DNA of 64,000 nucleotides. Origin: Paraburkholderia caffeinitolerans. GTDB taxonomy: Bacteria > Pseudomonadota > Gammaproteobacteria > Burkholderiales > Burkholderiaceae. Numbering within the stretch: the stretch's first letter is position 1; every line of letters starts with the position of its first letter. This document shows, piece after piece, positions 35,798 to 47,558 of the stretch. The notes beneath the pieces are model-generated. The model ran no database searches. It was not told the origin of the DNA and saw only the letters and a list, made by a program, of their open reading frames with translations. The translations under genes were made by a program, and so were the position numbers. The stretch spans positions 62,001 to 126,000 of the forward strand of contig NZ_CADIKL010000001.1 of the NCBI RefSeq assembly GCF_902859945.1, written 5' to 3'.

Positions 35798-38641
35798 ATG
35801 ACTGACATTCCCCTTCTGAGTTCCAATTATTCGCGCTATGCGGCGCGCGCCTACGCCGCTCGCCCAGGCCTCGCGGATCAGGTACAGGCGCTGGCCGCCG
35901 CGCCGCTCGCGCGCGCGGCGCTGTCCGCGCGGCTCGATGCGTTGTGCGACGAGGCGCGTGGCGGCGCAGGCAATCCCGGCAATGCGGGTAACGCCAACCC
36001 CGCCGCCACGCCACTCACCGACGAGCAGTTGAAAAGGGCGCTGCGCCAGTTGCGCGCCGAGGTCATCTGCGCGGTGATGGAGCGCGACCTTGCCGGCGCG
36101 GCCGATGTCGTCGAAGTCACCGGCGCCATGACCGATCTCGCCGAGCTGACGATCCAGCGCGCGCTGGCGGTCGTGAGCGCGGATCTCGAAGCGGTGTTCG
36201 GCGAGCCGCGCGGGCCGAACGGCGAGCGCCTGACGCTGGGCGTAGTGGGCATGGGCAAGCTCGGCGGGCGCGAGCTCAATGTGTCGTCGGACATCGACCT
36301 GATCTTCGTCTACGAGGACGACGGCGAGACCACGGGCGCTCAGCGCTCGCCCATCGCCACCCAGGACTTCTTCGCGCGCGTGGGCAAGCGCCTCATCGGT
36401 GCGCTTTCGGACGTGACGGCGGATGGTTTCGTGTTCCGCGTCGACATGCGGCTGCGCCCCAACGGCGACTCGGGCCCGCTCGTGTGCAGCCTCGGCATGC
36501 TCGAGGAGTACTTCTACGTGCAGGGCCGCGAATGGGAGCGTTACGCGTGGATCAAGGGGCGTCTGGTGACGGAAACGGCGAGCGAGAGCGCGCTGCGCCT
36601 CGCCTCGCAGCTCGAAGGCCTCGTCAAGCCGTTCGTCTACCGGCGCTATCTGGACTTCGGCGTGATCAGCGCGATCCGCTCGCTGCATATGCAGATCCGT
36701 CATGAAGCGCAGCGCCGCGCCTCCATGCGCCCCGACAAGGCCGACGACATCAAGCTCGGGCGCGGCGGCATCCGCGAGATCGAATTCAGCGCGCAGGTGT
36801 TCCAGTTGATTCGTGGTGGCCAGGATGCGGGCTTCCGGGTGCGCCCGACGCTCGCGGTGCTCGGCTACGCGGCGGCGCGCGGACTGATCGCGCCCGAGGT
36901 CTGCGGCGAACTCACGAGCGCCTACAACTTCCTGCGCGAACTCGAACACCGGCTGCAATACCGCGACGACGCGCAGACCCACGCGATGCCCGTCGATCCC
37001 GAAGAGCGCGCGGCGCTCGCGAAGTCGATGGGCTTTGACAACTACGCCGCGCTGATGGCGGTGCTCGACGCGCATCGCGAAAAGGTCGAGCACCAGTTCG
37101 ACCAGATCTTCTCCGACAAAGTAGGCGGCGATGGCGGCTGCGGCGCGCCCGAGGACGGCGCGGCCGCCTGGGTCTGGAGCGATGCGCTAACCGAGGAGGG
37201 CGCCGACGGCACGCTGCTCGAGCGTCTCGCGGAGCTCGGCATCGACGACCCGGCGCCGCTGCTCGCGCGCCTGCGCGGGCTGTGGCAGTCGTCGCGCTAT
37301 ACGGGCCTGCCCGAGAAGAGCCGCGAGCGCTTCGACAGCGTCGCGCAGCGTGCGCTCGAAGCGGCGCGCACGCTGGAACCGCGCGCGCGGCGCGGCGACA
37401 CGCTCGCGCGCACGTTCGACCTGCTTGAAGCCGTGATCCGGCGCGGCGCGTATCTCGCGCTGCTCACCGAATATCCGGATGCGCTCAACCGCGTGCTCAA
37501 GGTGCTGGGCGCGTCGCGCTGGGCGGCGGGCTACCTTGTCCGCCATCCGCAACTGCTCGACGAGTTGCTCGACGACGAAGCCGTCGCCACGCCGTTCGAC
37601 TGGCCGGCGTTCTCGCGCCTGCTGCGCGCGCGCATGGCGGCGGCCGCCGACGTCGAGCAGCAGATGGATCTGCTGCGCCACGCGCACCAGGCCGAGGTGT
37701 TCCGCATCCTGCTCAACGACCTCGCGGGCCGGTTGTCGGTCGAGCACGTGAGCGACCTGCTCTCTGAACTCGCGGATGCGGTGCTCGATGTGACCATCGA
37801 AACCGTGTGGAAGCAGTTCGCGAAGCGTCACCGCGAGGTGCCGCGCTTCGCGGCGATCGCGTACGGCAAGCTCGGTGGCAAGGAGTTGGGCTACGCGTCG
37901 GACCTCGACCTCATCTTCCTCTACGACGATGAGGACGAGCGCGCCTCGGAGATTTACGCGACGTTCGCGCGACGCCTCATCACGTGGCTCACGACCTCCA
38001 CGGGCGCGGGCACGCTGTTCGATGTCGACCTGCGCCTGCGGCCCAACGGCGAATCGGGGCTGCTCGTCACGGATCTCGGCTCGTTCCGGCGCTATCAACT
38101 GCGCGAGGGCGACGCCGCGAATACCGCATGGGTGTGGGAGCATCAGGCGCTCACGCGCGCACGCTTTTCGGCGGGCGACGCGGACATCGGCAACGCATTC
38201 GAGGCGATTCGCGTGCAGGTGCTCACGACGCCGCGCGATGCGCCGCCGCTTGCCAAAGAGATCGTCGAAATGCGCCAGCGCGTGGAAGACGGCCACCCGA
38301 ACCGCACCGAGCTATTCGATCTGAAGCACGACTGCGGCGGCATGGTCGACATCGAATTCCTCGTGCAGTACTGCGTGCTGCTGCACGCGGCGCAGGACCC
38401 CGAGCTGATCCGCAATACCGGCAATATCGCGCTGCTGCGCGAGGTGTCGCGCTTCGGGCTGATGAGCGAGGAGGAAGCCGACACGATCGGTTCGGCATAC
38501 CGGCTTTATCGCAAGCTCCAGCACCAGTTGCGGCTCGACGGCATGGAGGCGGCGCGTGTCGATCCCGCGCGGGTCGAGCACGAGCGCGAGGCCGTGCTGG
38601 CGCTCTGGAAGCGGGTGTTTGGGGAGCGGGGGACGGCGTAG
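35798..38641 (+). CDS. glnE: Bifunctional glutamine synthetase adenylyltransferase/adenylyl-removing enzyme
   Basis: Controls glutamine synthetase by attaching or removing AMP in response to PII and glutamine. 947 residues with two nucleotidyltransferase domains: the N-terminal removing domain with GMGKLGGRELNVSSDIDLIF (from about residue 151) and the C-terminal transferase with AYGKLGGKELGYASDLDLIF (from about residue 688), each with its GxS..DxD metal site. A short Gly-rich insert (DKVGGDGGCGAPEDG) lies in the linker. The frame runs upstream, but ATG 35798 (MTDIPLLSSNYSRYA) gives the expected N-terminus. Alone on the plus strand between divergent yhdP and convergent recN. Confidence 0.97.
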   Translation: MTDIPLLSSNYSRYAARAYAARPGLADQVQALAAAPLARAALSARLDALCDEARGGAGNPGNAGNANPAATPLTDEQLKRALRQLRAEVICAVMERDLAGAADVVEVTGAMTDLAELTIQRALAVVSADLEAVFGEPRGPNGERLTLGVVGMGKLGGRELNVSSDIDLIFVYEDDGETTGAQRSPIATQDFFARVGKRLIGALSDVTADGFVFRVDMRLRPNGDSGPLVCSLGMLEEYFYVQGREWERYAWIKGRLVTETASESALRLASQLEGLVKPFVYRRYLDFGVISAIRSLHMQIRHEAQRRASMRPDKADDIKLGRGGIREIEFSAQVFQLIRGGQDAGFRVRPTLAVLGYAAARGLIAPEVCGELTSAYNFLRELEHRLQYRDDAQTHAMPVDPEERAALAKSMGFDNYAALMAVLDAHREKVEHQFDQIFSDKVGGDGGCGAPEDGAAAWVWSDALTEEGADGTLLERLAELGIDDPAPLLARLRGLWQSSRYTGLPEKSRERFDSVAQRALEAARTLEPRARRGDTLARTFDLLEAVIRRGAYLALLTEYPDALNRVLKVLGASRWAAGYLVRHPQLLDELLDDEAVATPFDWPAFSRLLRARMAAAADVEQQMDLLRHAHQAEVFRILLNDLAGRLSVEHVSDLLSELADAVLDVTIETVWKQFAKRHREVPRFAAIAYGKLGGKELGYASDLDLIFLYDDEDERASEIYATFARRLITWLTTSTGAGTLFDVDLRLRPNGESGLLVTDLGSFRRYQLREGDAANTAWVWEHQALTRARFSAGDADIGNAFEAIRVQVLTTPRDAPPLAKEIVEMRQRVEDGHPNRTELFDLKHDCGGMVDIEFLVQYCVLLHAAQDPELIRNTGNIALLREVSRFGLMSEEEADTIGSAYRLYRKLQHQLRLDGMEAARVDPARVEHEREAVLALWKRVFGERGTA

Positions 38642-38679
38642 CGCGTGTGCGACGAGTTCTGGCGGCGCATGAGGTGACC

Positions 38680-40359
38680 TCAAGCCGCCAGCATTTCCTT
38701 CGCGTGCCGGCGCGTGGTGGCCGTGATCTCCAGCCCGCCGAGCATGCGCGCGACTTCCTCCACGCGCCCGGGCCTGTCGAGTGGCGTGACGACCGAGACC
38801 GTGCCGCCGTTGCCGTCGCCGGACTTCGAGACCTGGAAGTGGTGGTCGCCGCGCGCGGCAACCTGCGGCAGGTGCGTGACGCACAGCACCTGGCGCTGAC
38901 GGCCGAGCTGATGCAGCAAGCGGCCGACCACCTCGGCGACGCCGCCGCCGATGCCGGTGTCCACTTCGTCGAAGATCAGCGTGGGCGTGGGGCTCGCGGC
39001 GCTCGCGATCACGGCCAGCGCGAGGCTAATGCGCGCGAGCTCGCCGCCCGAGGCGATCTTTGCGAGCGGGCGCAGCGGCACGCCCGCGTGACCGGCCACG
39101 CGAAATTCGATCTGCTCTAGACCGTGTGCGCCGCCGATCGGCTCGCCGTTCGCGCTGTTGCCGAGCGGCACTAGCGCGACCTCGAAGCTGCCGCCCGCCA
39201 TCGACAATTCCTGCATGCCTTGCGTGACCGCCGCGCCAAGCGCCTTGGCGGCTTTGGCGCGCGCCGTCGAAAGCTGGCGGGCCTCGGTGAGATACGCCTC
39301 GTGCGCCTTGTCGGCGGCGGCGCGCAGTACGTCGAGATCGGAGGCGGCGTCGAGCGCCGCAAGCTGGGCGCGGCGCGCCGCATGTTCCTCGGGCAGCGAT
39401 TCCGCGTGCAGGCGGAACTTGCGCGCCGCCGAGTGCAGCGCGTCAAGCCGGTGCTCGACTTGCGCGAGCCGCTGCGGATCGAGATCGAACCGCTGGGCGT
39501 AATGGGAGAGCGAGTAGGCCGCTTCCTGCAGCTGGATTGCAGCGGGCTCGAGCGCGGCGAGCGCGTCGCCGAGCGCGGGATCGACTTCGGCGAGATCGCG
39601 CAGCTTCGACAGGATCGAGTTCAGATGCGAGATCATCGCCTCGTCGGATTCGGAGAGCGCAGCAAGGGCGCCTTGCACGCCTTCGATCAGATTCGCCGAA
39701 TTCGCGAGCCGCACGTGTTCGGCGTTCACTTCTTCCCACTCGCCCGGCTGTGGCGCGAGTTTGTCGAGCTCGGCGAGCTGCCAGGCAAGGCGCTCGCGCT
39801 CGAGCTGGAGTTCCCGGTCACGCGACATCGCGGTTTGCACGGCGAGGCGCGCGTCGCGGGCAATGCGCCACGCGCGCGTGACAGCGGCGGCCGTGTCGAT
39901 CAGGCCCGCGTGCGTGTCGAACAGCTCGCGCTGCGCGTCGGGGCGCATGAGCAGCTGATGCGCGTGCTGGCCGTGAATGTCGACGAGGCGCTCGCCCACT
40001 TCGCGCAACTGCGCGAGCGTGGCCGGCGTGCCGTTGATGAACGCGCGCGAGCGCCCGCCGCTGTCGACCACGCGGCGCAGCATCACGGTGTCCTCGCCGT
40101 CGGGCGTGGCGAGCGCCTGCTCGTCGAGCCACTGCGCCACATGCGGCGGGGCGTCGAACTCGGCGGTGATGTCGGCGCGGCTTTCGCCCGTGCGCACCAC
40201 GCTGGCGTCGGCGCGCGTACCGAGCGTGAGCGCGAGGGCGTCGATCAGGATCGACTTGCCCGCGCCAGTCTCACCGGAGAAGACGGAAAAGCCGTTGTCG
40301 AATTCAAGGTCGAGCGCGGCGACGATCACGAAGTCGCGGATCGAAAGATGGCGGAGCAT
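38680..40359 (-). CDS. recN: DNA repair protein RecN
   Basis: SMC-like ATPase for double-strand break repair. 559 residues: Walker A FSGETGAGKSILIDAL (28-43), two coiled-coil arms in the middle, the ABC signature region KIASGGELARISLAL, Walker B TLIFDEVDTGIGG and a C-terminal VTHLPQVAARGDHHF. ATG 40359 lies 7 bases after the nadK stop, so the two are co-transcribed. I looked for a LexA box upstream of nadK and saw none that is convincing. Confidence 0.97.
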   Translation of the reverse strand: MLRHLSIRDFVIVAALDLEFDNGFSVFSGETGAGKSILIDALALTLGTRADASVVRTGESRADITAEFDAPPHVAQWLDEQALATPDGEDTVMLRRVVDSGGRSRAFINGTPATLAQLREVGERLVDIHGQHAHQLLMRPDAQRELFDTHAGLIDTAAAVTRAWRIARDARLAVQTAMSRDRELQLERERLAWQLAELDKLAPQPGEWEEVNAEHVRLANSANLIEGVQGALAALSESDEAMISHLNSILSKLRDLAEVDPALGDALAALEPAAIQLQEAAYSLSHYAQRFDLDPQRLAQVEHRLDALHSAARKFRLHAESLPEEHAARRAQLAALDAASDLDVLRAAADKAHEAYLTEARQLSTARAKAAKALGAAVTQGMQELSMAGGSFEVALVPLGNSANGEPIGGAHGLEQIEFRVAGHAGVPLRPLAKIASGGELARISLALAVIASAASPTPTLIFDEVDTGIGGGVAEVVGRLLHQLGRQRQVLCVTHLPQVAARGDHHFQVSKSGDGNGGTVSVVTPLDRPGRVEEVARMLGGLEITATTRRHAKEMLAA

Positions 40360-40366
40360 GGCGGCC

Positions 40367-41278
40367 TCAGTCTTCCGGGTCGTCTTGTAGTGAGGGGTGT
40401 TCGTTCCAGTGCAGTTTCTGGCGCAGGGTCCGGAAGTAGCTGTAGCCGACCGGATGCAGGAAAGGCACGGTATGGCGCGAGCGGCGCACTTCGATCACGT
40501 CGTTGAGTTCGAGGGCCGTGAACGACTGCATGTCGAAGTTCACGTTGACGTCGCGTCCTGCGACGATCTGGATGCTGACCTTGCAGTCGTCGGGCAGCAC
40601 GATCGGGCGGTTCGAGAGCGCGTGCGGCGCAATCGGCACGAGTACGATGCCCTGCAACTGCGGATGCAGCAGCGGCCCCTGCGAGGAGAGCGAATAGGCG
40701 GTCGAGCCCGTGGGCGTGGCGACGATCAGCCCGTCCGAGCGCTGGTTATACATGAAGCGGCCGTCCACGTGCACGCGCAATTCCGCCATGCCCGAAACGC
40801 CGCTGCGGTTCACCACCACGTCGTTGAACGCAAGCGCGTGGTAGATCGGGTCGCCGCCGCGCGTGATGCGCGACTCGAGCAGCGAGCGCTCTTCGCGCTC
40901 GAAGCTGCCCGCGAGCAGTTGCGGGACGACTTCCTGCATGTCTGCGAAGGGGATGTCCGTGATGAAGCCCAGACGCCCGTGGTTGATGCCGATGAGCGGC
41001 GTGCGGTAGGGCGCGAGCTGGCGGCCGGTGCCGAGCATCGTGCCGTCGCCGCCGAGCACCACGGCCACGTCCGCGCGCGCACCGATTTCGGCGATCTGCA
41101 GGGCCGGATAGCCGGTGGCGCCGATCTCCTGGGCCGTGCTCGCTTCGAACACCACGTCGAAGCCGCGCTGCGAAATCGTTTGGGCGAGCGCCATCAGCGG
41201 CTCGCCGATGCCTTGCGTATTGCTGCGCCCGACGAGCGCAACAGTTTTGAATTGGCTCTGGATCTTCTGGATCTGCAT
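40367..41278 (-). CDS. nadK: NAD kinase
   Basis: Phosphorylates NAD to NADP. About 303 residues, with the GGDGT motif at 76-80 ([14 protein letters not shown]), [19 protein letters not shown] and the Gly-rich [16 protein letters not shown] loop. The frame extends upstream to 41410, but [18 protein letters not shown] at ATG 41278 is the family start. It diverges from hrcA across 239 bases that include a short tandem repeat, and is followed directly by recN. Confidence 0.97.
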   Translation of the reverse strand: MQIQKIQSQFKTVALVGRSNTQGIGEPLMALAQTISQRGFDVVFEASTAQEIGATGYPALQIAEIGARADVAVVLGGDGTMLGTGRQLAPYRTPLIGINHGRLGFITDIPFADMQEVVPQLLAGSFEREERSLLESRITRGGDPIYHALAFNDVVVNRSGVSGMAELRVHVDGRFMYNQRSDGLIVATPTGSTAYSLSSQGPLLHPQLQGIVLVPIAPHALSNRPIVLPDDCKVSIQIVAGRDVNVNFDMQSFTALELNDVIEVRRSRHTVPFLHPVGYSYFRTLRQKLHWNEHPSLQDDPED

Positions 41279-41429
41279 GCCGGCATTACACCATAGTCGA
41301 GTCTCGAAAAGAACCTGGTGCCCCTTGCCCACGGGGCGTGGGCGAGAGCTGCGCCCCTTTTTTGCAGGCGGGCGTGACACGGCGATGACACACCGCCCAA
41401 AACAGTGCACAGGCTACCGTGTTTCCATG

Positions 41430-41456
41430 CCGCCTGGGCCGCCTGGGCCGCCTGGG
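41430..41456. repeat. CCGCCTGGG repeated three times upstream of hrcA
   Basis: Three exact 9-bp units at 41430-41438, 41439-41447 and 41448-41456, in the gap between divergent nadK and hrcA. Copy number may vary; a role in either promoter is untested. Confidence 0.8.
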
Positions 41457-41517
41457 CCGCCGGCGCGAGCGCGGGCGGACTCGCCGCCAACCCTGCATTA
41501 GGCTAGAATTTTCAGTC

Positions 41518-42537
41518 ATGCTAGACCCTCGCGCACAAACCCTCCTCAAAACGCTGATCGAGCGCTACATCGCCGAAGGTCAGCCGGTCGGCTCGCGCAC
41601 GCTGTCGCGCTTTTCCGGCCTGGAGCTGAGCCCGGCGACGATCCGCAATGTGATGTCGGACCTGGAGGAGCTGGGGCTCGTGTCGAGCCCCCACACCTCG
41701 GCGGGGCGCGTGCCCACGCCGCGCGGCTATCGCCTGTTCGTCGACACCCTGCTCACCGCCGAGCCCGCGGCCGACGACGATGCGCTCACGCGCGCGGTCA
41801 AGACCACGCTGCGCCCCGGCGAGCCGCAGAAGGTGGTGGCGGCGGCGGCCAGCGTGCTCTCTAATCTTTCGCAGTTCGCGGGCGTGGTGCTCACGCCGCG
41901 GCGCACGCACGTGTTCAAGCAGGTCGAGTTCATGCGCCTGTCGGACAAGCGCATCCTGCTCATCATCGTGACGCCCGAAGGCGACGTGCAGAACCGCATC
42001 ATGGCGACGCAGCGCGACTTCATGTCTTCCGAGCTCATCGAAGCCTCCAATTACATCAACGCGCACTTTGCCGGCCTCTCGTTCGACGAAGTGCGGCGGC
42101 GCTTGCGCGACGAGATCGATGCGCTGCGCGGCGACATGACCACGCTCATGCACGCCGCCGTGACCGCGAGCACCGACGAAACCGACACAGGCGAGACCGT
42201 GCTCATTTCCGGCGAGCGCAACCTGCTCGAAGTGGCCGATCTGTCGTCGGACATGGCGCGCCTGCGCAAGCTGTTCGACGTGTTCGACCAGAAAACGAGC
42301 CTCCTGCAACTGCTCGACGTGTCGAGCCACGCCCAGGGCGTGCAAATCTTCATTGGCGGCGAGTCGAACCTCGTGCCGATCGAGGAAATGAGCGTGGTGA
42401 CGGCGCCCTACGAAGTGAACGGCAAGATCGTCGGCACGCTCGGCGTGATCGGTCCGACGCGCATGGCCTACAACCGCGTGATTCCGATCGTGGACATCAC
42501 CGCGCGCCTGCTTTCGCTTACGCTCAGCCAGAACTGA
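41518..42537 (+). CDS. hrcA: Heat-inducible transcription repressor HrcA
   Basis: Repressor of CIRCE-controlled chaperone operons; needs GroEL for activity. 339 residues: N-terminal winged helix with [30 protein letters not shown] and [14 protein letters not shown], then the dimerisation domain ending [25 protein letters not shown] 41518 is chosen; the upstream in-frame codons encode Leu/Gly/Arg repeats from the CCGCCTGGG tract and are not family-like. A TAGAAT -10-like box at 41504-41509 lies unusually close to the ATG. No CIRCE operator is seen near this gene or the nearby chaperones, so its targets are probably elsewhere, for example groESL. Confidence 0.97.
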   Translation: MLDPRAQTLLKTLIERYIAEGQPVGSRTLSRFSGLELSPATIRNVMSDLEELGLVSSPHTSAGRVPTPRGYRLFVDTLLTAEPAADDDALTRAVKTTLRPGEPQKVVAAAASVLSNLSQFAGVVLTPRRTHVFKQVEFMRLSDKRILLIIVTPEGDVQNRIMATQRDFMSSELIEASNYINAHFAGLSFDEVRRRLRDEIDALRGDMTTLMHAAVTASTDETDTGETVLISGERNLLEVADLSSDMARLRKLFDVFDQKTSLLQLLDVSSHAQGVQIFIGGESNLVPIEEMSVVTAPYEVNGKIVGTLGVIGPTRMAYNRVIPIVDITARLLSLTLSQN

Positions 42538-42761
42538 ACGCGCTTTTCTGGCGTTTGCCCGTGTTTCCATCATCGCTCGAGGGGGCGCGGCGCGCCATTG
42601 GCCGAATGGCCAGCGCTGCCGCTTTGGCGCGCGCCGTCGCCATGCCGCCAGCTTCCCTCGGGCAGGCCTTGGAGCCGGTCCGGCGCATCCAATCGCGCCC
42701 GCTATAATGCGCACTTGTACAACCCTTGCCGCGCGTTGAAGCGCGGCGTTCCTGATCGCCT

Positions 42762-43829
42762 ATGCGTTTCGACCTGGAGCGGCCCCTGCAGTCCGCCGGC
42801 GCGCATCGTGTCGCGGTGCTGCTCATCAATCTGGGCACCCCCGACGCGCCCACGCCGCGCGCCGTGCGCCGCTATCTCGCGCAGTTCCTCTCCGATCCGC
42901 GCGTGGTCGAGATTCCCGCGCCCATCTGGCAGGTCATCCTGCGCGGGCTGATTCTGCCGTTTCGCGGTCGTTCGTCGGCGAAAAAGTATGCGGCAGTCTG
43001 GACGCCCGAAGGCTCCCCGCTGCGCGTGCACACGCAGAAGCAGGCCGACGGCCTGCGCCATCTGCTGCATCTGAACGACTACGCCGTGCTCGTGGACCAT
43101 GCGATGCGTTACGGCACGCCCGGCATCGCGGCGATGCTCAGCCAGCTCAAGCTCGCCGGCGCGGAGCGCATTTTGCTGGTGCCGATGTATCCGCAATACT
43201 CCGCGTCGACCACGGCCACGGCTTTCGACGCTGCGTTCGCCAAGCTGCGGTGCATGCGCAACCAGCCGGAGATCCGTACGGTGCGCGCGTATCACGATCA
43301 TCCGGCCTATATCGCGGCGCTCGCGACGCAGGTGCGGGAGTACTGGCAGGCGCACGGCCGTCCTGACTTCGCGGCCGGCGACCGCCTCGTGCTGAGTTTT
43401 CACGGCGTGCCGAGCCGCACGCTCGATCTCGGCGACCCGTACCACGATCAATGCCAGCAGACGGCCTCGCTCCTCATGCACGCGCTGGAGCTCACGCCGG
43501 TGGAATGCCGCGTCACGTTCCAGTCCCGCTTCGGGCGGGCACAGTGGCTGCAGCCCTATACCGCGCCGACGCTCAAGGAACTCGGGCAGGGCGGTGTGCG
43601 CCGCGCCGACGTGTTTTGTCCGGGTTTCACGGCGGACTGCCTCGAGACCATCGAGGAAATCGGCATGGAGGTCCGCGACGAGTTCCTGCATGGCGGCGGT
43701 AAGGAGTTCCACCGGATTCCGTGCCTGAACGCGTCGCCGGCGTGGATTGCGGCGCTTGGCGAAATCGTCGCGCAGCACCTGCAGGGCTGGCCGGTGCGCG
43801 CACAGGTTCCAGCCGGCGCGGCGGCCTGA
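42762..43829 (+). CDS. hemH: Ferrochelatase
   Basis: Inserts Fe2+ into protoporphyrin IX, the last step of haem synthesis. 355 residues, beginning near [23 protein letters not shown], with [19 protein letters not shown], the catalytic His214 in LSFHGVPSR, and the C-terminal [18 protein letters not shown] with the second acidic site. A good -10 box TATAAT is at 42703-42708. Followed by hslR after 38 bases. Confidence 0.97.
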   Translation: MRFDLERPLQSAGAHRVAVLLINLGTPDAPTPRAVRRYLAQFLSDPRVVEIPAPIWQVILRGLILPFRGRSSAKKYAAVWTPEGSPLRVHTQKQADGLRHLLHLNDYAVLVDHAMRYGTPGIAAMLSQLKLAGAERILLVPMYPQYSASTTATAFDAAFAKLRCMRNQPEIRTVRAYHDHPAYIAALATQVREYWQAHGRPDFAAGDRLVLSFHGVPSRTLDLGDPYHDQCQQTASLLMHALELTPVECRVTFQSRFGRAQWLQPYTAPTLKELGQGGVRRADVFCPGFTADCLETIEEIGMEVRDEFLHGGGKEFHRIPCLNASPAWIAALGEIVAQHLQGWPVRAQVPAGAAA

Positions 43830-43867
43830 GCGCAAGATATTAGCGGCGCTCAATCAGGAAGCCTCAT

Positions 43868-44275
43868 ATGAATTACAAGATCTCGACCGAACCCGGCGCG
43901 CGCTTGCGCATCGACAAATGGCTTTGGGCCGCGCGCTTTTTCAAGACGCGTTCGCAGGCGTCGGACGCCATCGGCAAAGGCCGCGTGCGGATCGGCGGCG
44001 ATGTTGTGAAGGCGTCCCGGGACGTGCGCGTGGGTGACTTCGTGAAGATTGAGATCGATCACGCGGTATGGGAGGTGCAGGTGCTCGGCATCTGCGAGGT
44101 GCGCGGACCTGCGAGCATCGCCCAGACGCTCTATGCGGAGACAGAGGCCGGCCGTGCGCAGCGCACGGCCGAACACGAGCGGAGACGGCTCTTTCGCGAG
44201 CCCGCCGCCGTGCTGCACGGGAGGCCCACCAAGCGCGACCGTCGCACTATCGACAAACTTTCGCGTGAGGACTGA
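43868..44275 (+). CDS. hslR: Heat shock protein 15 (S4-domain RNA-binding protein)
   Basis: Binds the 50S subunit carrying stalled peptidyl-tRNA, helping to recycle ribosomes after heat shock. 135 residues: an S4 domain at about 12-75 (LRIDKWLWAARFFKTRSQASDAIGKGRVRIGG) and a basic C-terminal tail (RRTIDKLSRED). It sits between hemH and the grpE-dnaK-dnaJ cluster. Its last 29 bases overlap, on the other strand, a candidate 53-codon gene. Confidence 0.95.
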   Translation: MNYKISTEPGARLRIDKWLWAARFFKTRSQASDAIGKGRVRIGGDVVKASRDVRVGDFVKIEIDHAVWEVQVLGICEVRGPASIAQTLYAETEAGRAQRTAEHERRRLFREPAAVLHGRPTKRDRRTIDKLSRED

Positions 44276-44408
44276 AGAGCGCTTCCATGGTGGCGTGGAC
44301 GCCCCCGTATTCCGTCGTATTTTCGTTCACGACGCCGGACATGCAGATGGTGGTGGTCCCGGCGATGAGTACCAGAGCGACCACCGAGATGGCCAAGGTC
44401 AGTTTCAC
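44247..44408 (-). CDS. Candidate 53-aa signal-anchored small protein, antisense to hslR end
   Basis: A 53-codon frame from GTG 44408 to TAG 44247. The ribosome site GGGGAG lies 4 bases before the GTG. The product starts MKLTLAISVVALVLIAGTTT, a short basic n-region and a hydrophobic helix typical of a signal peptide or anchor, then a polar tail with Cys22 and Cys52. A sigma-70-like promoter points at it from 44558-44530. It overlaps the last 29 bases of hslR on the opposite strand. I do not recognise a family. Good start signals plus a membrane-targeting N-terminus make a real gene more likely than not. Confidence 0.55.
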   Translation of the reverse strand: MKLTLAISVVALVLIAGTTTICMSGVVNENTTEYGGVHATMEALFSPHAKVCR

Positions 44409-44529
44409 GGTACTCCCCAAGGGAAAAGCTGCAAAACGGCTAGTACGCGGGCCAGAGACGCAACAGCAGGGCCCATTCGGTGCGGTGCCAGGCTCAGGGT
44501 AAACGCCTTGTGAGCAGCACCTGTTCCTG

Positions 44530-44558
44530 AGTGTAGGTCAGGGTTGCCCCGTACTCAA
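44530..44558 (-). promoter_or_regulatory. Sigma-70-like promoter for the 53-aa ORF
   Basis: On the minus strand TTGAGT (44558-44553), 17-base spacer, TACACT (44535-44530). Each hexamer matches consensus at four of six positions with ideal spacing. Its start point would lie about 115 bases before GTG 44408. Confidence 0.5.
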
Positions 44559-44641
44559 TTTCATTGTTGCGGCGCTGCGGTAATGGTTGTAACGAGCAAT
44601 TTCGGCGGTTTGATCCATGTATAAAAAAACCGCGCGAGGCC

Positions 44642-44669
44642 CTTGAAATAAGTGATCCGGCACCCACGT
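44642..44669 (+). promoter_or_regulatory. Sigma-32 (RpoH) type promoter upstream of grpE
   Basis: CTTGAAA (44642-44648), 14-base spacer, CCCACGT (44663-44669), against the known heat-shock consensus CTTGAAA-N11-16-CCCATnT. About 120 bases before the grpE ATG. Confidence 0.75.
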
Positions 44670-44790
44670 GCTGTCCCAATGGACAAGGCAGCTGTCGCGC
44701 CGGCGCAACGCTCGCCGGCATGATGGATGAGGCGGGCAGGACGCCCGCGTTTTGTTTCCCCTTTTTTACTATTCAACGACGTTCAGCGAC

Positions 44791-45363
44791 ATGGAAAACA
44801 CGCAAGAGAACCCGACGAGCCAGAACCCCACGCCCGCGGACGAGGCGTCGCAAGCCGCTGCTCAGCCGCAACAAGCCGCGGCTGAAGGCGCAGCGCAGGC
44901 GCCCGAAGGCGACGCGCAAGCAGCGCTGGCCGAGGCAGAGGCAAAGGTCGCCGAGCTGCAGGACGCATTCATCCGCGCCAAGGCCGAGACGGAAAACGTC
45001 CGCCGCCGCGGCCAGGAAGACGTCGCCAAGGCGCACAAGTTCGCCATCGAGAGCTTCGCCGAGCACCTGCTGCCGGTCATGGACAGCCTTGAAGCCGCGC
45101 TGACCCACGGCTCGGACGACCTCGCCAAGGTCAACGAAGGTGTCGAACTCACGCTCAAGCAACTGATCGGCGCGCTGGAAAAAGGCAAAGTCCTCCAGAT
45201 CAATCCGGTTGGCGAGAAGTTCGATCCGCATCGCCATCAGGCTATCTCGATGGTGCCCTCGGAGCAGGAGGCGAACACGGTCGTCGCCGTGCTGCAGAAG
45301 GGCTACGTGATTGCCGACCGCGTGCTGCGCCCGGCGCTGGTCACGGTTTCGCAGCCGAAGTAA
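44791..45363 (+). CDS. grpE: Nucleotide exchange factor GrpE
   Basis: Releases ADP from DnaK in the chaperone cycle. 190 residues: a disordered Ala/Gln/Glu-rich N-terminus (about 1-45, [17 protein letters not shown]), a long dimeric coiled-coil helix ([27 protein letters not shown]), and the C-terminal beta domain with [17 protein letters not shown] and [23 protein letters not shown] 44791 ([10 protein letters not shown]) is the likely start; there is no strong ribosome site. A sigma-32-type promoter lies upstream. dnaK follows after 251 bases with a second promoter. Confidence 0.96.
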   Translation: MENTQENPTSQNPTPADEASQAAAQPQQAAAEGAAQAPEGDAQAALAEAEAKVAELQDAFIRAKAETENVRRRGQEDVAKAHKFAIESFAEHLLPVMDSLEAALTHGSDDLAKVNEGVELTLKQLIGALEKGKVLQINPVGEKFDPHRHQAISMVPSEQEANTVVAVLQKGYVIADRVLRPALVTVSQPK

Positions 45364-45480
45364 CGCTCTTCGGACGAGCGTTCCGCAGCGGTTTTGTAAG
45401 GTATTGGAAAGATTGGGCGGCATCGTTTAGAGCGACGCGCCGCCGATCGAAAAAAATTAACGAATACATAGCCCAAAGCT

Positions 45481-45508
45481 CTTGAAAACGCCCTTGCGGC
45501 ACCTATTT
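45481..45508 (+). promoter_or_regulatory. Sigma-32 (RpoH) type promoter upstream of dnaK
   Basis: CTTGAAA (45481-45487), 14-base spacer, CCTATTT (45502-45508). Spacer length and the last bases of the spacer (CGGCA) are the same as in the grpE promoter. About 105 bases before the dnaK ATG. Confidence 0.75.
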
Positions 45509-45614
45509 GGGCAACAGTGAATTGAAACAAACCGAATTGAGCTGAGGCGAACGCCCCCGCACCACGCGAGAAGCGGCGAACGCGCAGCGATCAAAATCTG
45601 GAGATTTGGAAAAA

Positions 45615-47558
<1,944 letters not shown>

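Noticed and set aside
41419..41517. In-frame upstream extension of HrcA
   Set aside because: The added residues are Leu/Gly/Arg repeats encoded by the CCGCCTGGG tract and do not match HrcA, which starts at ATG 41518.
41279..41517. LexA box controlling nadK-recN
   Set aside because: Only CTGTGCACTG-like fragments are seen, not the CTG-N10-CAG pattern of a LexA site.
44544..44624. A 26-codon minus-strand ORF (MDQTAEIARYNHY) upstream of the 53-aa gene
   Set aside because: No ribosome site before its ATG, and it runs into the proposed promoter; too weak to call.
45364..45614. CIRCE operator before dnaK
   Set aside because: No TTAGCACTC/GAGTGCTAA-type inverted repeat is present; a sigma-32-like promoter is.
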